Shown here piece after piece: positions 1-9,476 of a DNA stretch of 64,000 nucleotides. The stretch spans positions 1,000,091 through 1,064,090 of the forward strand of contig NZ_CP061317.1 in the NCBI RefSeq assembly GCF_018688355.1. The letters run 5' to 3'. Under the pieces are notes generated by a model, which was not told the origin of the DNA, did not search any database, and was given only the letters and a program-made list of their open reading frames with translations. The translations under genes were made by a program, and so were the position numbers. The first letter of the stretch is position 1, and the number at the start of each line of letters is the position of its first letter. Source of the stretch: Polynucleobacter sp. AP-Elch-400A-B2. Lineage in GTDB: Bacteria > Pseudomonadota > Gammaproteobacteria > Burkholderiales > Burkholderiaceae.

Positions 1-71
1 ACCATCAGCCCCCCAAAGATCAGCAGATTCTTTAGTGTGAGGATATTAGATGGGCTGGTTTGCGCTGTCAT
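1..71 (-). CDS. N-terminus of a probable membrane transport protein (partial)
   Basis: An ATG at 71-69 on the minus strand opens a frame that stays open to the window edge. It begins MTAQTSPSNILTLKNLL and then turns hydrophobic (IFGGLMV). A short polar tail followed by a first membrane helix is typical of MFS-type permeases, but 23 residues cannot identify a family. A weak purine-rich stretch (GAGAAAA) precedes the ATG. It lies 26 bp downstream of the oxidoreductase gene on the same strand, so the two are probably co-transcribed. Function is not recognised. Confidence 0.4.
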   Translation of the reverse strand, partial: MTAQTSPSNILTLKNLLIFGGLM

Positions 72-97
72 GGATGTTTTCTCGGTATGTCTAGCGC

Positions 98-1087
98 TTA
101 GGATAGCTTGATTATTTGTTTGCCCAAATAACTGCCCTCAAGCAAATCAATGAAGGTCTGAGGTGCGTTTTGCAGGTTTTCAGTGATTTTTTCGTGCACC
201 TGGATCTTTTTTTTGACTATGAGGTCTATTAGCTGCTTTTGTATATCCTTCCAGCGAGAAACATGATCTGAGACGATAAATCCCTGAATTAACATGCGAT
301 TGGCTAGTAAGGTGCGCAGATTGATGCTGTGGAGATGCTCTTCAAGGCCTTCGGCAATCAGTCCGCAGATGGCAATGCGGGAGAAGGGGTTCATTTGAGG
401 AATCATGCTGTCAAATAGGGTGCCTCCAACATTCTCAAATACCCCATCGATGCCATTGGGGGCATATTTATTTAAGTTGCTAAGCCAATTGCTGTGCTGA
501 TAAGACAGGCAAAGATCAAAATTGAATACATCCTGCACATAAGCGCATTTTTCCTCAGAGCCTGCAACTCCAATGACATTGGCGCCCTGTAGTTTGGCGA
601 GTTGGCCGGCAACACTACCTACGGTACCTGCGGCAGAGGTAATGAGGATGGTTTCACCAGTCTGGGGCTTGCAAATATCCATCATTCCAATCCAGGCGGT
701 GATCCCAGGCATTCCTGCGGCTCCCAGGAGCCAGGTTTCAGAAAAAGGAATTTCAGGAATGAGCTTGATCGCAGCGCAATTCATGACGGCATGGGTTTGC
801 CATCCCAGCATGCCAATGACTTTATCTCCCGGCTTAAATTGATCAGACTGGGAATCGATAACGATTCCAATACCTTCGCCCATAACAACATCGCCAAGCG
901 CAATTGAGGGCGCATATGATTTGCGCTCACTCATTCTGCCGCGCACATAGGGATCCAGCGAAAGCCATTGATTTAAAACCAGGACTTGATCGCTCCTGAG
1001 AGGCTCTATATCGGCGTCAATGCATTCAAAGTTATCTTGTGTTACGGTTTGATTTGGCCTGTTACGCAGAATAATTTTAGTATTCAT
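98..1087 (-). CDS. NADP-dependent MDR-family oxidoreductase (CurA/leukotriene B4 dehydrogenase-like)
   Basis: A 329-residue medium-chain dehydrogenase/reductase of the zinc-independent group. These enzymes use NADPH to reduce enone or aldehyde substrates in the cytoplasm. The N-terminus (MNTKIILRNRPNQ) is typical of the YncB/CurA branch. The Rossmann part shows TSAAGTVGSVAGQLAKL, the glycine-rich nucleotide loop, and later FENVGGTLFDSMIPQM, also characteristic of the family. No structural-zinc cysteine cluster is seen. An upstream TTG/ATG-type extension is possible, but the ATG at 1087 matches the usual family N-terminus. It is divergent from the aldehyde dehydrogenase gene and upstream of the partial membrane gene. 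The physiological substrate is unknown. Confidence 0.85.
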   Translation of the reverse strand: MNTKIILRNRPNQTVTQDNFECIDADIEPLRSDQVLVLNQWLSLDPYVRGRMSERKSYAPSIALGDVVMGEGIGIVIDSQSDQFKPGDKVIGMLGWQTHAVMNCAAIKLIPEIPFSETWLLGAAGMPGITAWIGMMDICKPQTGETILITSAAGTVGSVAGQLAKLQGANVIGVAGSEEKCAYVQDVFNFDLCLSYQHSNWLSNLNKYAPNGIDGVFENVGGTLFDSMIPQMNPFSRIAICGLIAEGLEEHLHSINLRTLLANRMLIQGFIVSDHVSRWKDIQKQLIDLIVKKKIQVHEKITENLQNAPQTFIDLLEGSYLGKQIIKLS

Positions 1088-1235
1088 TTTTTTATTGCAA
1101 AATTTTCTTCGTATCCAATAATCAGTACCTTGGCAAAGCAATATGCCTAGGGTTTTTACTGATTGGTGGGGTCAAAACACTTTTTAAATTAATGAGCAAT
1201 TTTGCCACTTACAAGATTCTTTGGAGTATTTATTT

Positions 1236-2717
1236 ATGTCAGCAGTAAATCACATTAGTTCGTTATTGAAAGATAAAAATCTCCTGAAGGGCGATGCATT
1301 TATCGGTGGTAAATGGCTTCAAGCTAAATCTGGCAAAGTTTTTTCAGTAAGCAACCCTGCAACTGGCGAAGAAATCGCCCAGGTTCCCAATCTCGATGTT
1401 GCTGATGCACTGGACGCTGTTGCATTAGCTGAAACTGCATTTACGCAATGGCGTACAAAAACTGGCAAAGAGCGTGCTGCAGTTATGCGTAAGTGGTTTG
1501 ACTTAATTACAGAGCACACCGAAGATCTTGGGATCATCATGTCTCTAGAGCAAGGCAAGCCTTTGGTTGAAGCTAAAGGTGAGATTCATTATGGATCCTC
1601 TTTTATTGAGTGGTTTGCTGAAGAAGCGAAACGAGTAACTGGCGCCATTCCTAGCTCAACTTGGGAAGACAAACGTTTGATGGTTCTCAAACAACCTATT
1701 GGAGTGTGCGTAGCAATTACTCCTTGGAACTTCCCAAGCGCCATGATCACTAGAAAAGTATCTCCAGCACTGGCCGCAGGTTGCTCCATTGTCATCAAGC
1801 CTGCTGAACAAACACCGTTGTCAGCATTGGCATTGGCTGAACTCGCTTCTCGTGCAGGCGTCCCTGATGGGGTGATCAATATTTTAACCGCGGATGCTCA
1901 CAATTCCATTGCAATTGGTAAAGCACTTTGTGACTCTCAAGTAGTGAAGCATCTCTCGTTCACCGGATCTACTGAGGTTGGCAAGTTGCTGATGATGCAG
2001 TGCGCTCCAACAGTGAAAAAGATTGCTCTTGAGTTGGGTGGTCATGCGCCATTTATTGTTTTTGAAGATGCCAACATTGACAATGCAGTTGCTGGAGCCA
2101 TGTTTGCCAAGTACCGTAATGCTGGCCAAGCTTGTGTTGCAGCCAATCGCTTTTATGTGCATAAAAAAGTTCATAACGAATTTGTTGAAAAGTTTGCTGC
2201 TGCTACAAAATTACTCAAAGTGGGTCATGGTCTAGAGCCTGGGGTAACTCAAGGCCCCTTGATTGATGAGCATGCACTGGCTAAAGTCCAGAGGCATATT
2301 GCTGATGCAGTGGCTAAGGGAGCAACCTTGGTTACCGGCGGTAAGTCTTCTGAGCGAGGCGGTACTTTTTTTGAGCCCACCATTTTGGCTAATGTAAGCA
2401 ATTCCATGTTGGTGGTAACTGAAGAAACCTTTGGACCGGTTGCCCCAGTCATTCCTTTTGAGTCTGATGAGGAAGTTGTCAAACTGGCCAATAACAGTCA
2501 ATTTGGATTGGCCTCTTATTTCTACAGCCGTGATATCGGCCGTATCTGGAAAGTGGCTGAGGCTCTGGAGTTTGGCATGGTCGGTGTCAATACTGGTCTG
2601 TTTTCTAACGAGGTTGCCCCATTTGGCGGCGTTAAGCAATCCGGCTTAGGTAGAGAAGGTAGCTCTTGGGGTATTGATGAATACCTCGAGATGAAGTATG
2701 TCTGCGTAGGCCTATAA
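1236..2717 (+). CDS. gabD: NAD(P)-dependent succinate-semialdehyde dehydrogenase
   Basis: A cytoplasmic aldehyde dehydrogenase of about 493 residues, most like the GabD branch that oxidises succinate semialdehyde to succinate. The N-terminal cofactor domain contains ITPWNFPSAMITRK. The catalytic glutamate is in ELGGHAPFIVFEDA (about E266) and the nucleophile in NAGQACVAANR (about C300). The C-terminus GGVKQSGLGREGS is typical of SSADH. The frame extends upstream to a TTG, but GGAG at 1223-1226 is correctly spaced for the ATG at 1236, so I take that start. No GABA transaminase lies nearby, so the aldehyde may come from another dicarboxylate or hydroxy-acid route. It is followed 25 bp later by a Bug receptor gene. 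Confidence 0.88.
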   Translation: MSAVNHISSLLKDKNLLKGDAFIGGKWLQAKSGKVFSVSNPATGEEIAQVPNLDVADALDAVALAETAFTQWRTKTGKERAAVMRKWFDLITEHTEDLGIIMSLEQGKPLVEAKGEIHYGSSFIEWFAEEAKRVTGAIPSSTWEDKRLMVLKQPIGVCVAITPWNFPSAMITRKVSPALAAGCSIVIKPAEQTPLSALALAELASRAGVPDGVINILTADAHNSIAIGKALCDSQVVKHLSFTGSTEVGKLLMMQCAPTVKKIALELGGHAPFIVFEDANIDNAVAGAMFAKYRNAGQACVAANRFYVHKKVHNEFVEKFAAATKLLKVGHGLEPGVTQGPLIDEHALAKVQRHIADAVAKGATLVTGGKSSERGGTFFEPTILANVSNSMLVVTEETFGPVAPVIPFESDEEVVKLANNSQFGLASYFYSRDIGRIWKVAEALEFGMVGVNTGLFSNEVAPFGGVKQSGLGREGSSWGIDEYLEMKYVCVGL

Positions 2718-2742
2718 AAAAATAGATGGGGGAGACAAAATA

Positions 2743-3750
2743 ATGTATTCCAAGAAAAAACAAAAAATCGGAATCTTATTAGGCTGTTTGTTCGCTGCAG
2801 TATCGCTGTTTAGCCAGAGCGCCTCTGGCCAGTCAGCGTCTGCGGAAGAGTCATGGCCTAACAGACCCATTTCCATGATCATTCCATTTCCGCCGGGTGG
2901 GGTTGCCACGGTTGTAGGCAGACCCATTGCTGATGGTATGGCTAAAAATCTTGAAAAGCCCATCATCATGGAAAACAAACCTGGTGCAGGCGGCGGAATC
3001 GGTAATGCCTTTGTAGCAAAAGCAAAGCCAGATGGTTATAACGTATTGTTTGCGATGTCCTCTGTTTCAACCATTCCAGAGACAGATAAGATTGCTGGCA
3101 AAACAGCTTCGTACTCCACGAATCAGCTTAGACCAATTGGCCGCATTACTTCTGATCCATTAGTGATTGTGGTGAAGAATGATGCTCCATGGAAAACCAT
3201 GACTGAGTTTGTTGCTGATGCTAAAAAGTATCCTGGTAAATACAATTTCAGCTCTTCTGGTAACTACGGAACGATGCAGTTGCCAATGGAGATGCTGAAA
3301 ACAAATCAGAATATTTTCGTTGTTCATATTCCCTATGGTGGTGCTGGCCCTGCTGTATTGGCTGTACTAAGTGGAGAGGTAGACATTGTCGCTAGTGGCC
3401 CATCAACCGTGGTTCAAAACGTCAAGGCTGGAAAACTCAGAGCTTTAGCTCACACTGGAACAGGTAGGATGGCTGCACTACCAGATGTGCCATCTCTGAA
3501 AGAGCTCGGAATACCCGTTGAATACAATCAATGGACTGGGATTTTCGTACCGAAGAGTACGCCTGAGCCGATTGTCAAAAAGTATCGCGATGCATTGAGA
3601 GTTGCTGTTAACGACAATTCCATTCGCTCAACCATTGGCAATGCAGGTAGTCCAATCGACTATCTTGACGAACCTGAATTCCAAATCTTTTGGGATAAGG
3701 ACATTGCCAAGATGAATGAAGTAGTTAGAAAAATTGGCAAGCTCGATTAG
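2743..3750 (+). CDS. Bug-family (TctC-like) periplasmic substrate-binding protein
   Basis: A 335-residue extracytoplasmic receptor of the tripartite tricarboxylate transporter family. It has a basic N-terminus (MYSKKKQKIG), a hydrophobic core and a likely signal-peptidase site near residues 28-36. The mature part starts with SWPNRPISMIIPFPPGG and contains ENKPGAGGGIGNAFVAKAKP and HIPYGGAGPAVLAVLSGEVD, the hallmark Bug motifs around the carboxylate-binding pocket. A strong GGGGGAG precedes the ATG. No TctA or TctB membrane genes are present, so it is an orphan receptor, as is common in Burkholderiales. It probably binds a carboxylate handled by the neighbouring SSADH and CoA-transferase. Its stop overlaps that of the convergent gene by 4 bp. 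Confidence 0.9.
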   Translation: MYSKKKQKIGILLGCLFAAVSLFSQSASGQSASAEESWPNRPISMIIPFPPGGVATVVGRPIADGMAKNLEKPIIMENKPGAGGGIGNAFVAKAKPDGYNVLFAMSSVSTIPETDKIAGKTASYSTNQLRPIGRITSDPLVIVVKNDAPWKTMTEFVADAKKYPGKYNFSSSGNYGTMQLPMEMLKTNQNIFVVHIPYGGAGPAVLAVLSGEVDIVASGPSTVVQNVKAGKLRALAHTGTGRMAALPDVPSLKELGIPVEYNQWTGIFVPKSTPEPIVKKYRDALRVAVNDNSIRSTIGNAGSPIDYLDEPEFQIFWDKDIAKMNEVVRKIGKLD

Positions 3751-4967
3751 ATCGAACCATTTTCTCTCAGTGAATTGATATCCTGCGCGTTAAGACCCAG
3801 TCTCTCGCGTAGGATCTCATCAGTATGTTGTCCCAAGGTTGGGGGTGCCATTCTGACTTCCACAGGCGTTTTTGAAAGTCGCATTGGGCTCGCTACCAAC
3901 TTCATGCTGCCAGCCGTGGGGTGGGGCACATTCATTTGGATATCACGGGCTTTGACCTGTTCATTTTCAAATACTTCTTGAAAATTATTAATTGGTCCGC
4001 AGGGTACGTTTGCTTTTTCAAGTAAGGCGATCCACTCTGCCTTAGTTTTCTTTCTCGTCATTTCCTCTAGCAGAGGGACTAGCTGTTCGCGGTGCTTTAC
4101 CCGCATTGGATTCTCTGAGTACAGAGGGTTATCGGCTAAATGGGCTTCATTACCTGCGGTAACAAAATGCCTGAATTGGCCGTTATTTCCAGCGGCAACA
4201 ATCATCCAGCCATCTGATGTGGGAAGTGTTTGATAGGGCACTATCGTTGGGGATGCATTGCCCCAACGTTTGGGGATTTCATCTGAGCATAAATAGGCGC
4301 TAGCCACATTTGCCATGACTGCTATTTGCGTATCCAAGAGGGCCAAGTCAATGTATTGACCTTCGCCAGTATGGTTTTTATGGGCAATGGCTGCCAAGAT
4401 GGAGGTGGTGGCGTACATCCCGGTAAAAATATCGGCGATTGCAACTCCCGCTTTTTGTGGGCTAGCTCCTGGAAAGTCATCCGCCTCACCGGTAACGCTC
4501 ATAAAGCCACCCATTCCTTGGACAATAAAATCATATCCAGGGCGTTTTGAATAGGGCCCAAATTGCCCGAATCCAGTAATTGAGCAGTAAATGAGATCCG
4601 ACTTCACTTTGATTAAGCTCTCGTAATCCAGTCCGTACTTAGCCAACTGCCCCACTTTGTAGTTCTCAATGACTACATCAGACTCTTTTGCGAGCTGGCG
4701 AATGATTTCTTGGCCTTCAGGCTTGCTAATATCGACCGTAATGGAGCGTTTATTGCGGTTAATGGATATGAAATAGGCACTTTCAGCCGTATCTTGACCG
4801 TTTTGATCTCTGGCAAACGGAGGGCCCCAGTGACGTGTATCGTCGCCCTCACCAGGTTTTTCAACCTTAATAACGTCTGCACCGAGGTCAGCGAGGTTTT
4901 GAGTACACCACGGGCCGGCAAGCACACGGCTGAGGTCTAAAACGCGAATATGACTTAAGGCTCCCAT
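3747..4967 (-). CDS. Class III CoA-transferase (CaiB/BaiF family)
   Basis: A 406-residue cytoplasmic family III CoA-transferase, moving CoA between acyl donors and a carboxylic acid. The start MGALSHIRVLDLSRVLAGPW is the canonical family N-terminus. The catalytic aspartate is in GVAIADIFTGMYA (about D179), and GMGGFMSVTG and NVPCGPINN are further family blocks. Length is normal. It converges on the Bug receptor and diverges from parE across 78 bp. Together with the aldehyde dehydrogenase and receptor it suggests uptake and activation of an organic acid. Succinyl-CoA is a plausible donor, but substrates cannot be read from sequence. Confidence 0.87.
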   Translation of the reverse strand: MGALSHIRVLDLSRVLAGPWCTQNLADLGADVIKVEKPGEGDDTRHWGPPFARDQNGQDTAESAYFISINRNKRSITVDISKPEGQEIIRQLAKESDVVIENYKVGQLAKYGLDYESLIKVKSDLIYCSITGFGQFGPYSKRPGYDFIVQGMGGFMSVTGEADDFPGASPQKAGVAIADIFTGMYATTSILAAIAHKNHTGEGQYIDLALLDTQIAVMANVASAYLCSDEIPKRWGNASPTIVPYQTLPTSDGWMIVAAGNNGQFRHFVTAGNEAHLADNPLYSENPMRVKHREQLVPLLEEMTRKKTKAEWIALLEKANVPCGPINNFQEVFENEQVKARDIQMNVPHPTAGSMKLVASPMRLSKTPVEVRMAPPTLGQHTDEILRERLGLNAQDINSLRENGSI

Positions 4968-5031
4968 CCTGCAATTTTGGCATGAAAAAAAGGGTAATTC
5001 AGGAAAATTCAGGTTTTCGTTCAGACATGAC

Positions 5032-5037
5032 TACAAT
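5032..5037 (+). promoter_or_regulatory. Candidate -10 element of parE
   Basis: TACAAT lies 8 bases before the parE ATG. Transcription would start at about 5043-5045, giving essentially no 5' leader, and no Shine-Dalgarno sequence is visible (TTTGCGCGC precedes the ATG). The -35 is poor (TTCAGG at 18 bp). A short direct repeat, ATTCAGG, occurs twice just upstream at about 4997-5013. Confidence 0.35.
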
Positions 5038-5045
5038 TTGCGCGC

Positions 5046-7034
5046 ATGGCTACCCGTAAAACATCCGAATACAGCGAATCATCGATTCAAGTCTTAAAAG
5101 GGCTTGAACCCGTCCGTCAGCGGCCGGGAATGTACACCCGCACTGACAATCCCTTGCATATCATTCAGGAGGTGTTGGATAACGCTTCTGACGAGGCGCT
5201 AGGTGGGTTTGGCAAGCACATCACTGTGACTTTGCATACCGATAGCAGCGTGAGCGTTGAGGATGATGGTCGGGGTATTCCTGTTGGAATGCATCCAACT
5301 GAGAAGCTCCCGGTAGTAGAAATCGTTTTTACTCAGCTACATGCCGGCGGTAAATTCGAAAAAGGCTCCGGTGGTGCGTATGCCTTCTCAGGTGGTTTGC
5401 ATGGTGTCGGTGTCTCTGTAACCAATGCCTTATCCAAGCGACTAGAGGTGACCGTATGGCGTGAGGGTCAGGTCTCTACATTGACCTTTGCTGACGGTAG
5501 GGTGATTGAAAAACTCAAAACCAGTGCCGCTGGCAAAGAGGATAAGTCTCACGGTACACGTGTACGTGCGTGGCCTGATGGTAAGTATTTTGATAACGCA
5601 GCCATCCCAATGCCTGAACTGATTCGCTTGTTGCGCTCGAAGGCAGTCTTATTGCCTGGCGTAAAAGTGACACTGATTCAAGAAAAGTCTGGCGAGAGCC
5701 AAACTTGGCAATATGCCCAGGGCTTGCGTGGCTACTTAAATGAAGCAATGGCTCAAGCAGGTCATGGTGCAGAAGTGATTCCTCCATTTGAGGGTGAGCA
5801 ATACGCTACCGGCAATGGAGATGACGATTCCTTTGCTGAAGGCGAGGGCGCTGCTTGGGTTGTAACCTGGACTGAAGATGGCCCACCTGTGCGTGAGAGT
5901 TATGTGAACTTGATTCCGACCCCTGCCGGTGGCACGCATGAAAGTGGTCTACGCGAAGGCCTCTTTAACGCGGTCAAAGGTTTTATTGAGATGCATGCAT
6001 TGCAACCTAAGGGTGTGAAACTCATGCCTGAAGACGTCTTTGCGCGTGCTTCATTTATTTTGTCTGCCAAGGTTTTGGATCCACAATTTCAGGGGCAAAT
6101 TAAAGAGCGTCTGAATTCAAGAGACGCAGTGCGCCTAGTTTCTGGCTACGCTAAATCTGCATTAGAGCTTTGGCTTAATGAGCACGTAGATTACGGCCGT
6201 AAATTGGCGGACTTAGTAATTAAGCAAGCCCAAGCCAGAACCCGTGCTGGTCAAAAGGTAGAGAAGAAAAAATCTTCTGGCGTAGCGGTTCTCCCTGGAA
6301 AGCTAACGGATTGCGAGAGCGAAGATATCAGCCTAAATGAAATCTTTCTTGTTGAGGGAGATTCAGCGGGCGGCTCAGCCAAGATGGGGCGCAACAAAGA
6401 ATATCAGGCGATCCTGCCTTTGCGTGGCAAGGTTCTCAATACTTGGGAAGCCGAGCGCGATCGCCTGTTTGCTAATAATGAAGTGCATGACATTGCGGTG
6501 GCCATTGGTGTTGATCCACATGGTGCTAACGACACGCCAGATTTATCGAACTTGCGTTACGGTAAGGTCTGTATTTTGTCTGATGCTGACGTCGATGGCG
6601 CGCATATTCAGGTATTGCTACTCACCTTGTTCTACAAGCATTTCCCTAAGCTAATTGAATTAGGACATATTCATATTTCGCGGCCACCCTTATTTAGAGT
6701 GGATGCGCCAGCGCGCGGTAAAAAACCGGCGCAAAAGATTTACGCACTGGATGCAAGCGAACTACAAGCAATTGAAGATAAGTTACGTAAAGATGGTGTC
6801 AAAGAGTCTGCCTGGCAGATATCTCGCTTTAAAGGTTTGGGCGAGATGAGTGCTGAGCAACTGTGGGATACCACCCTCAATCCGGATACCCGCCGTCTCT
6901 TACCGGTGACCTTAGGCGCATGGACAGAAGATGAAACAATTAAAACAATGGATATGTTGATGGGTAAATCCGAATCCGGGGCGCGTCGTGATTGGTTGGA
7001 AGAGCGCGGTAACGAAGTAGAGGCGGATATCTAA
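5046..7034 (+). CDS. parE: DNA topoisomerase IV subunit B
   Basis: A 662-residue ATPase subunit of topoisomerase IV, which decatenates daughter chromosomes. The GHKL ATPase shows QEVLDNASDEALGGFG (E42, N46), EDDGRGIPVGMHP and GGLHGVGVSVTNALS. The TOPRIM domain has EGDSAGGSAKMGRN (E437) and SDADVDGAH (D513, D515, D517) for metal binding. It lacks the large insert that gives GyrB about 800 residues and it abuts parC, so ParE is the better call than GyrB. The stop codon shares one base with the parC ATG (TAATG), implying translational coupling. There is no clear ribosome-binding site. Confidence 0.95.
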   Translation: MATRKTSEYSESSIQVLKGLEPVRQRPGMYTRTDNPLHIIQEVLDNASDEALGGFGKHITVTLHTDSSVSVEDDGRGIPVGMHPTEKLPVVEIVFTQLHAGGKFEKGSGGAYAFSGGLHGVGVSVTNALSKRLEVTVWREGQVSTLTFADGRVIEKLKTSAAGKEDKSHGTRVRAWPDGKYFDNAAIPMPELIRLLRSKAVLLPGVKVTLIQEKSGESQTWQYAQGLRGYLNEAMAQAGHGAEVIPPFEGEQYATGNGDDDSFAEGEGAAWVVTWTEDGPPVRESYVNLIPTPAGGTHESGLREGLFNAVKGFIEMHALQPKGVKLMPEDVFARASFILSAKVLDPQFQGQIKERLNSRDAVRLVSGYAKSALELWLNEHVDYGRKLADLVIKQAQARTRAGQKVEKKKSSGVAVLPGKLTDCESEDISLNEIFLVEGDSAGGSAKMGRNKEYQAILPLRGKVLNTWEAERDRLFANNEVHDIAVAIGVDPHGANDTPDLSNLRYGKVCILSDADVDGAHIQVLLLTLFYKHFPKLIELGHIHISRPPLFRVDAPARGKKPAQKIYALDASELQAIEDKLRKDGVKESAWQISRFKGLGEMSAEQLWDTTLNPDTRRLLPVTLGAWTEDETIKTMDMLMGKSESGARRDWLEERGNEVEADI

Positions 7035-9451
7035 TGGCAATCAAAAAAACTCCAGGTAGCAATAAACCAGTAGAGCAAGCTGACTTGTTTGCAGTCGATG
7101 AACCTATTTCTACTGAGGCAGGTGGGCCTAATGATCCACATGATCCGAAAAAGATTGAGCTTAATGAGGATGACAAAGATAGCCTCACGCTAGCCGTCTA
7201 TGCTGAACGCGCTTACTTAGATTACGCCATTAGCGTCGTCAAAGGTCGCGCATTACCTGATGTATCCGATGGTCAAAAGCCAGTTCAACGCCGCATTCTG
7301 TTCTCGATGAGTGAGATGGGTTTGCGTGCTGATGCAAAGCCAGTCAAGAGTGCTCGTGTAGTTGGTGATGTACTGGGTAAATTTCATCCCCATGGTGATC
7401 AATCCGCTTATGACGCATTAGTACGTCTTGCCCAAAGCTTCTCATTACGTTATCCATTGATTGATGGTCAAGGTAACTTTGGTTCCCGTGATGGTGATGG
7501 CGCAGCGGCCATGCGTTACACCGAAGCGCGTTTAACCAAAATTGCCGGTTTATTGCTAAGCGAGATTGATGAAGGTACGGTCGATTTTGCTCCGAACTAC
7601 GACGGCTCTTTCCAAGAGCCTAGGTTGTTACCAGCACGCTTACCTTTTGTTCTATTGAATGGTGCATCGGGTATTGCGGTAGGTATGGCAACGGAGATTC
7701 CTTCACACAATTTGCGTGAAGTGGCAAGTGCAGCTATTGCCTTGATGAAGTCTCCAAAGATGAGCACGTCAGAGTTGCTAGAAATCATACCTGGCCCGGA
7801 CTATCCTGGTGGCGGTCAAATTATTTCTTCTCCAGCAGAAATTGCGCAGATTTATGAGGCAGGTCGCGGCAGCTTAAAAGTACGTGCCCGTTGGTCTGTT
7901 GAAGAATTGGCGCGTGGTCAATGGCAAATCGTGGTGAATGAACTTCCACCATCAACGTCATCGCAGCGCGTATTGCAAGAGATTGAAGAGATTACCAATC
8001 CTAAAGTCAAAGTTGGTAAAAAGACTTTAACTCCAGAGCAAAGCAATCTCAAATCCACCATTCTGAATGTCCTTGATGGCGTACGTGACGAATCTAGTAA
8101 AGATGCAGCTGTACGCTTGGTGTTTGAGCCTAAGAGCAAAAATATTGATGTCAATGAGTTTGCCAACCTACTGCTAGCCCATACATCGCTAGAGTCCAAT
8201 GCACCAATGAACTTGGTCATGATTGGTACTGATGGTCGTCCACGTCAAAAAGGTCTTAAAGAGATTATTTCTGAATGGATTTCTTTCAGAGTGGCTACTG
8301 TTACAAGACGTACTCAATATCGTTTAGGTAAAGTAAACGACCGGATGCATATTTTGGAAGGGCGCTTAATCGTTCTTCTGAATATTGATAAGGTCATTAA
8401 GATCATTCGTAGTAGCGATGAACCTAAGGCTGATCTTATCAAAGAGTTCAAGCTGAGTGATCGTCAAGCGGAAGATATCCTAGATATCCGCTTGCGACAA
8501 TTAGCTCGCCTTGAGGGCATCAAGATTGAGCAAGAGTTGAAAGAACTCAAGTCTGAGCGTGATGATCTTGAAGGTTTATTGCAGAGCGATACCATTCTAC
8601 GTAAACGCATAATCAAAGAAATCGAATCCGACATGAAGGATTTCGGTGATGATCGTCGTACCTTAATTCAGGAAGACAAGCGCGCTGTAGCTGAGACTAA
8701 AATATTAGATGAGCCAGTGACCGTGATCGTGTCGCAAAAAGGTTGGGTGCGCGTGCGCCAAGGTCATGAACATGATGCAACGCAGTTTGCCTTTAAAGCG
8801 GGTGATGCCTTGTATGGCACATTTGAGTGCCGCACAGTCGATGTGATGCAAGGCTTTGGTAGTGATGGCCGCGTCTATACCGTGCCAGTCAGTGAATTGC
8901 CTGGTGCACGTGGCGATGGCTCACCGTTAACTAGCTTTGTGAATTTAGCCGCTGGATCACAAATGGTTGCTTACTATGCAGGTCAGTCTGATGATCTCGT
9001 ACTGATTTCTACAAGATCTGGTAATGGCTTCCTGGCAAACGTGGCAGACATGACTACCCGTAATAAGGCTGGTAAATCGTTTGTTGGTATCGATAGCAAA
9101 TTTCCGGGTGGTGATGCACCTCTCGGAGCTGCTAAGGTTACCGCAGGCATGAAGCAGGTAGCTTGCTTATCCGAAAGCTCTAAATTATTGGTCTTCCCGC
9201 TGGATGAGCTAAAGCGTTTGCCTACTGGTGGTAAAGGCGTCATTCTGATGGGCTTGGATGATAAAGAGAAGTTGGCGTCTGCCATTGCGGTTGGGCCTGA
9301 TGGCGCTACGTATTCAGGAGCAGGACGCGCTGGTAAACCAACGGAGCTCAGTCTTGATGCGAAAACCTTGAAGTCCTTTGCAGGTAATCGTGCTCGTAAA
9401 GGTCACTTCGTTGAGCCAAGACTCAAAGACGGGAAGCTCACAGCGAACTAA
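7034..9451 (+). CDS. parC: DNA topoisomerase IV subunit A
   Basis: The 805-residue DNA-cleaving subunit of topoisomerase IV. The winged-helix region contains GRALPDVSDGQKPVQRRIL and GKFHPHGDQSAYDALVRL, and the catalytic tyrosine is in AAMRYTEARL (Y162). An N-terminal acidic extension of about 50 residues precedes the conserved core. The C-terminal third carries degenerate beta-pinwheel blades. At the position of E. coli ParC Ser80 there is Gln123, and Glu84 is replaced by Asp127; these are the main quinolone-contact residues. It is coupled to parE, and GAGG upstream of the ATG supports the start. An intrinsic terminator follows. Confidence 0.95.
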   Translation: MAIKKTPGSNKPVEQADLFAVDEPISTEAGGPNDPHDPKKIELNEDDKDSLTLAVYAERAYLDYAISVVKGRALPDVSDGQKPVQRRILFSMSEMGLRADAKPVKSARVVGDVLGKFHPHGDQSAYDALVRLAQSFSLRYPLIDGQGNFGSRDGDGAAAMRYTEARLTKIAGLLLSEIDEGTVDFAPNYDGSFQEPRLLPARLPFVLLNGASGIAVGMATEIPSHNLREVASAAIALMKSPKMSTSELLEIIPGPDYPGGGQIISSPAEIAQIYEAGRGSLKVRARWSVEELARGQWQIVVNELPPSTSSQRVLQEIEEITNPKVKVGKKTLTPEQSNLKSTILNVLDGVRDESSKDAAVRLVFEPKSKNIDVNEFANLLLAHTSLESNAPMNLVMIGTDGRPRQKGLKEIISEWISFRVATVTRRTQYRLGKVNDRMHILEGRLIVLLNIDKVIKIIRSSDEPKADLIKEFKLSDRQAEDILDIRLRQLARLEGIKIEQELKELKSERDDLEGLLQSDTILRKRIIKEIESDMKDFGDDRRTLIQEDKRAVAETKILDEPVTVIVSQKGWVRVRQGHEHDATQFAFKAGDALYGTFECRTVDVMQGFGSDGRVYTVPVSELPGARGDGSPLTSFVNLAAGSQMVAYYAGQSDDLVLISTRSGNGFLANVADMTTRNKAGKSFVGIDSKFPGGDAPLGAAKVTAGMKQVACLSESSKLLVFPLDELKRLPTGGKGVILMGLDDKEKLASAIAVGPDGATYSGAGRAGKPTELSLDAKTLKSFAGNRARKGHFVEPRLKDGKLTAN

Positions 9452-9476
9452 GAAGCTAATCTAGCTTTACTGAATT

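Noticed and set aside
2232..2639. 135-residue minus-strand frame inside the aldehyde dehydrogenase gene
   Set aside because: Mirror of a conserved coding region; no start signal.
5046..9451. gyrB-gyrA instead of parE-parC
   Set aside because: The B subunit is 662 residues without the GyrB insert, and the A subunit C-terminus lacks a clear GyrA-box.
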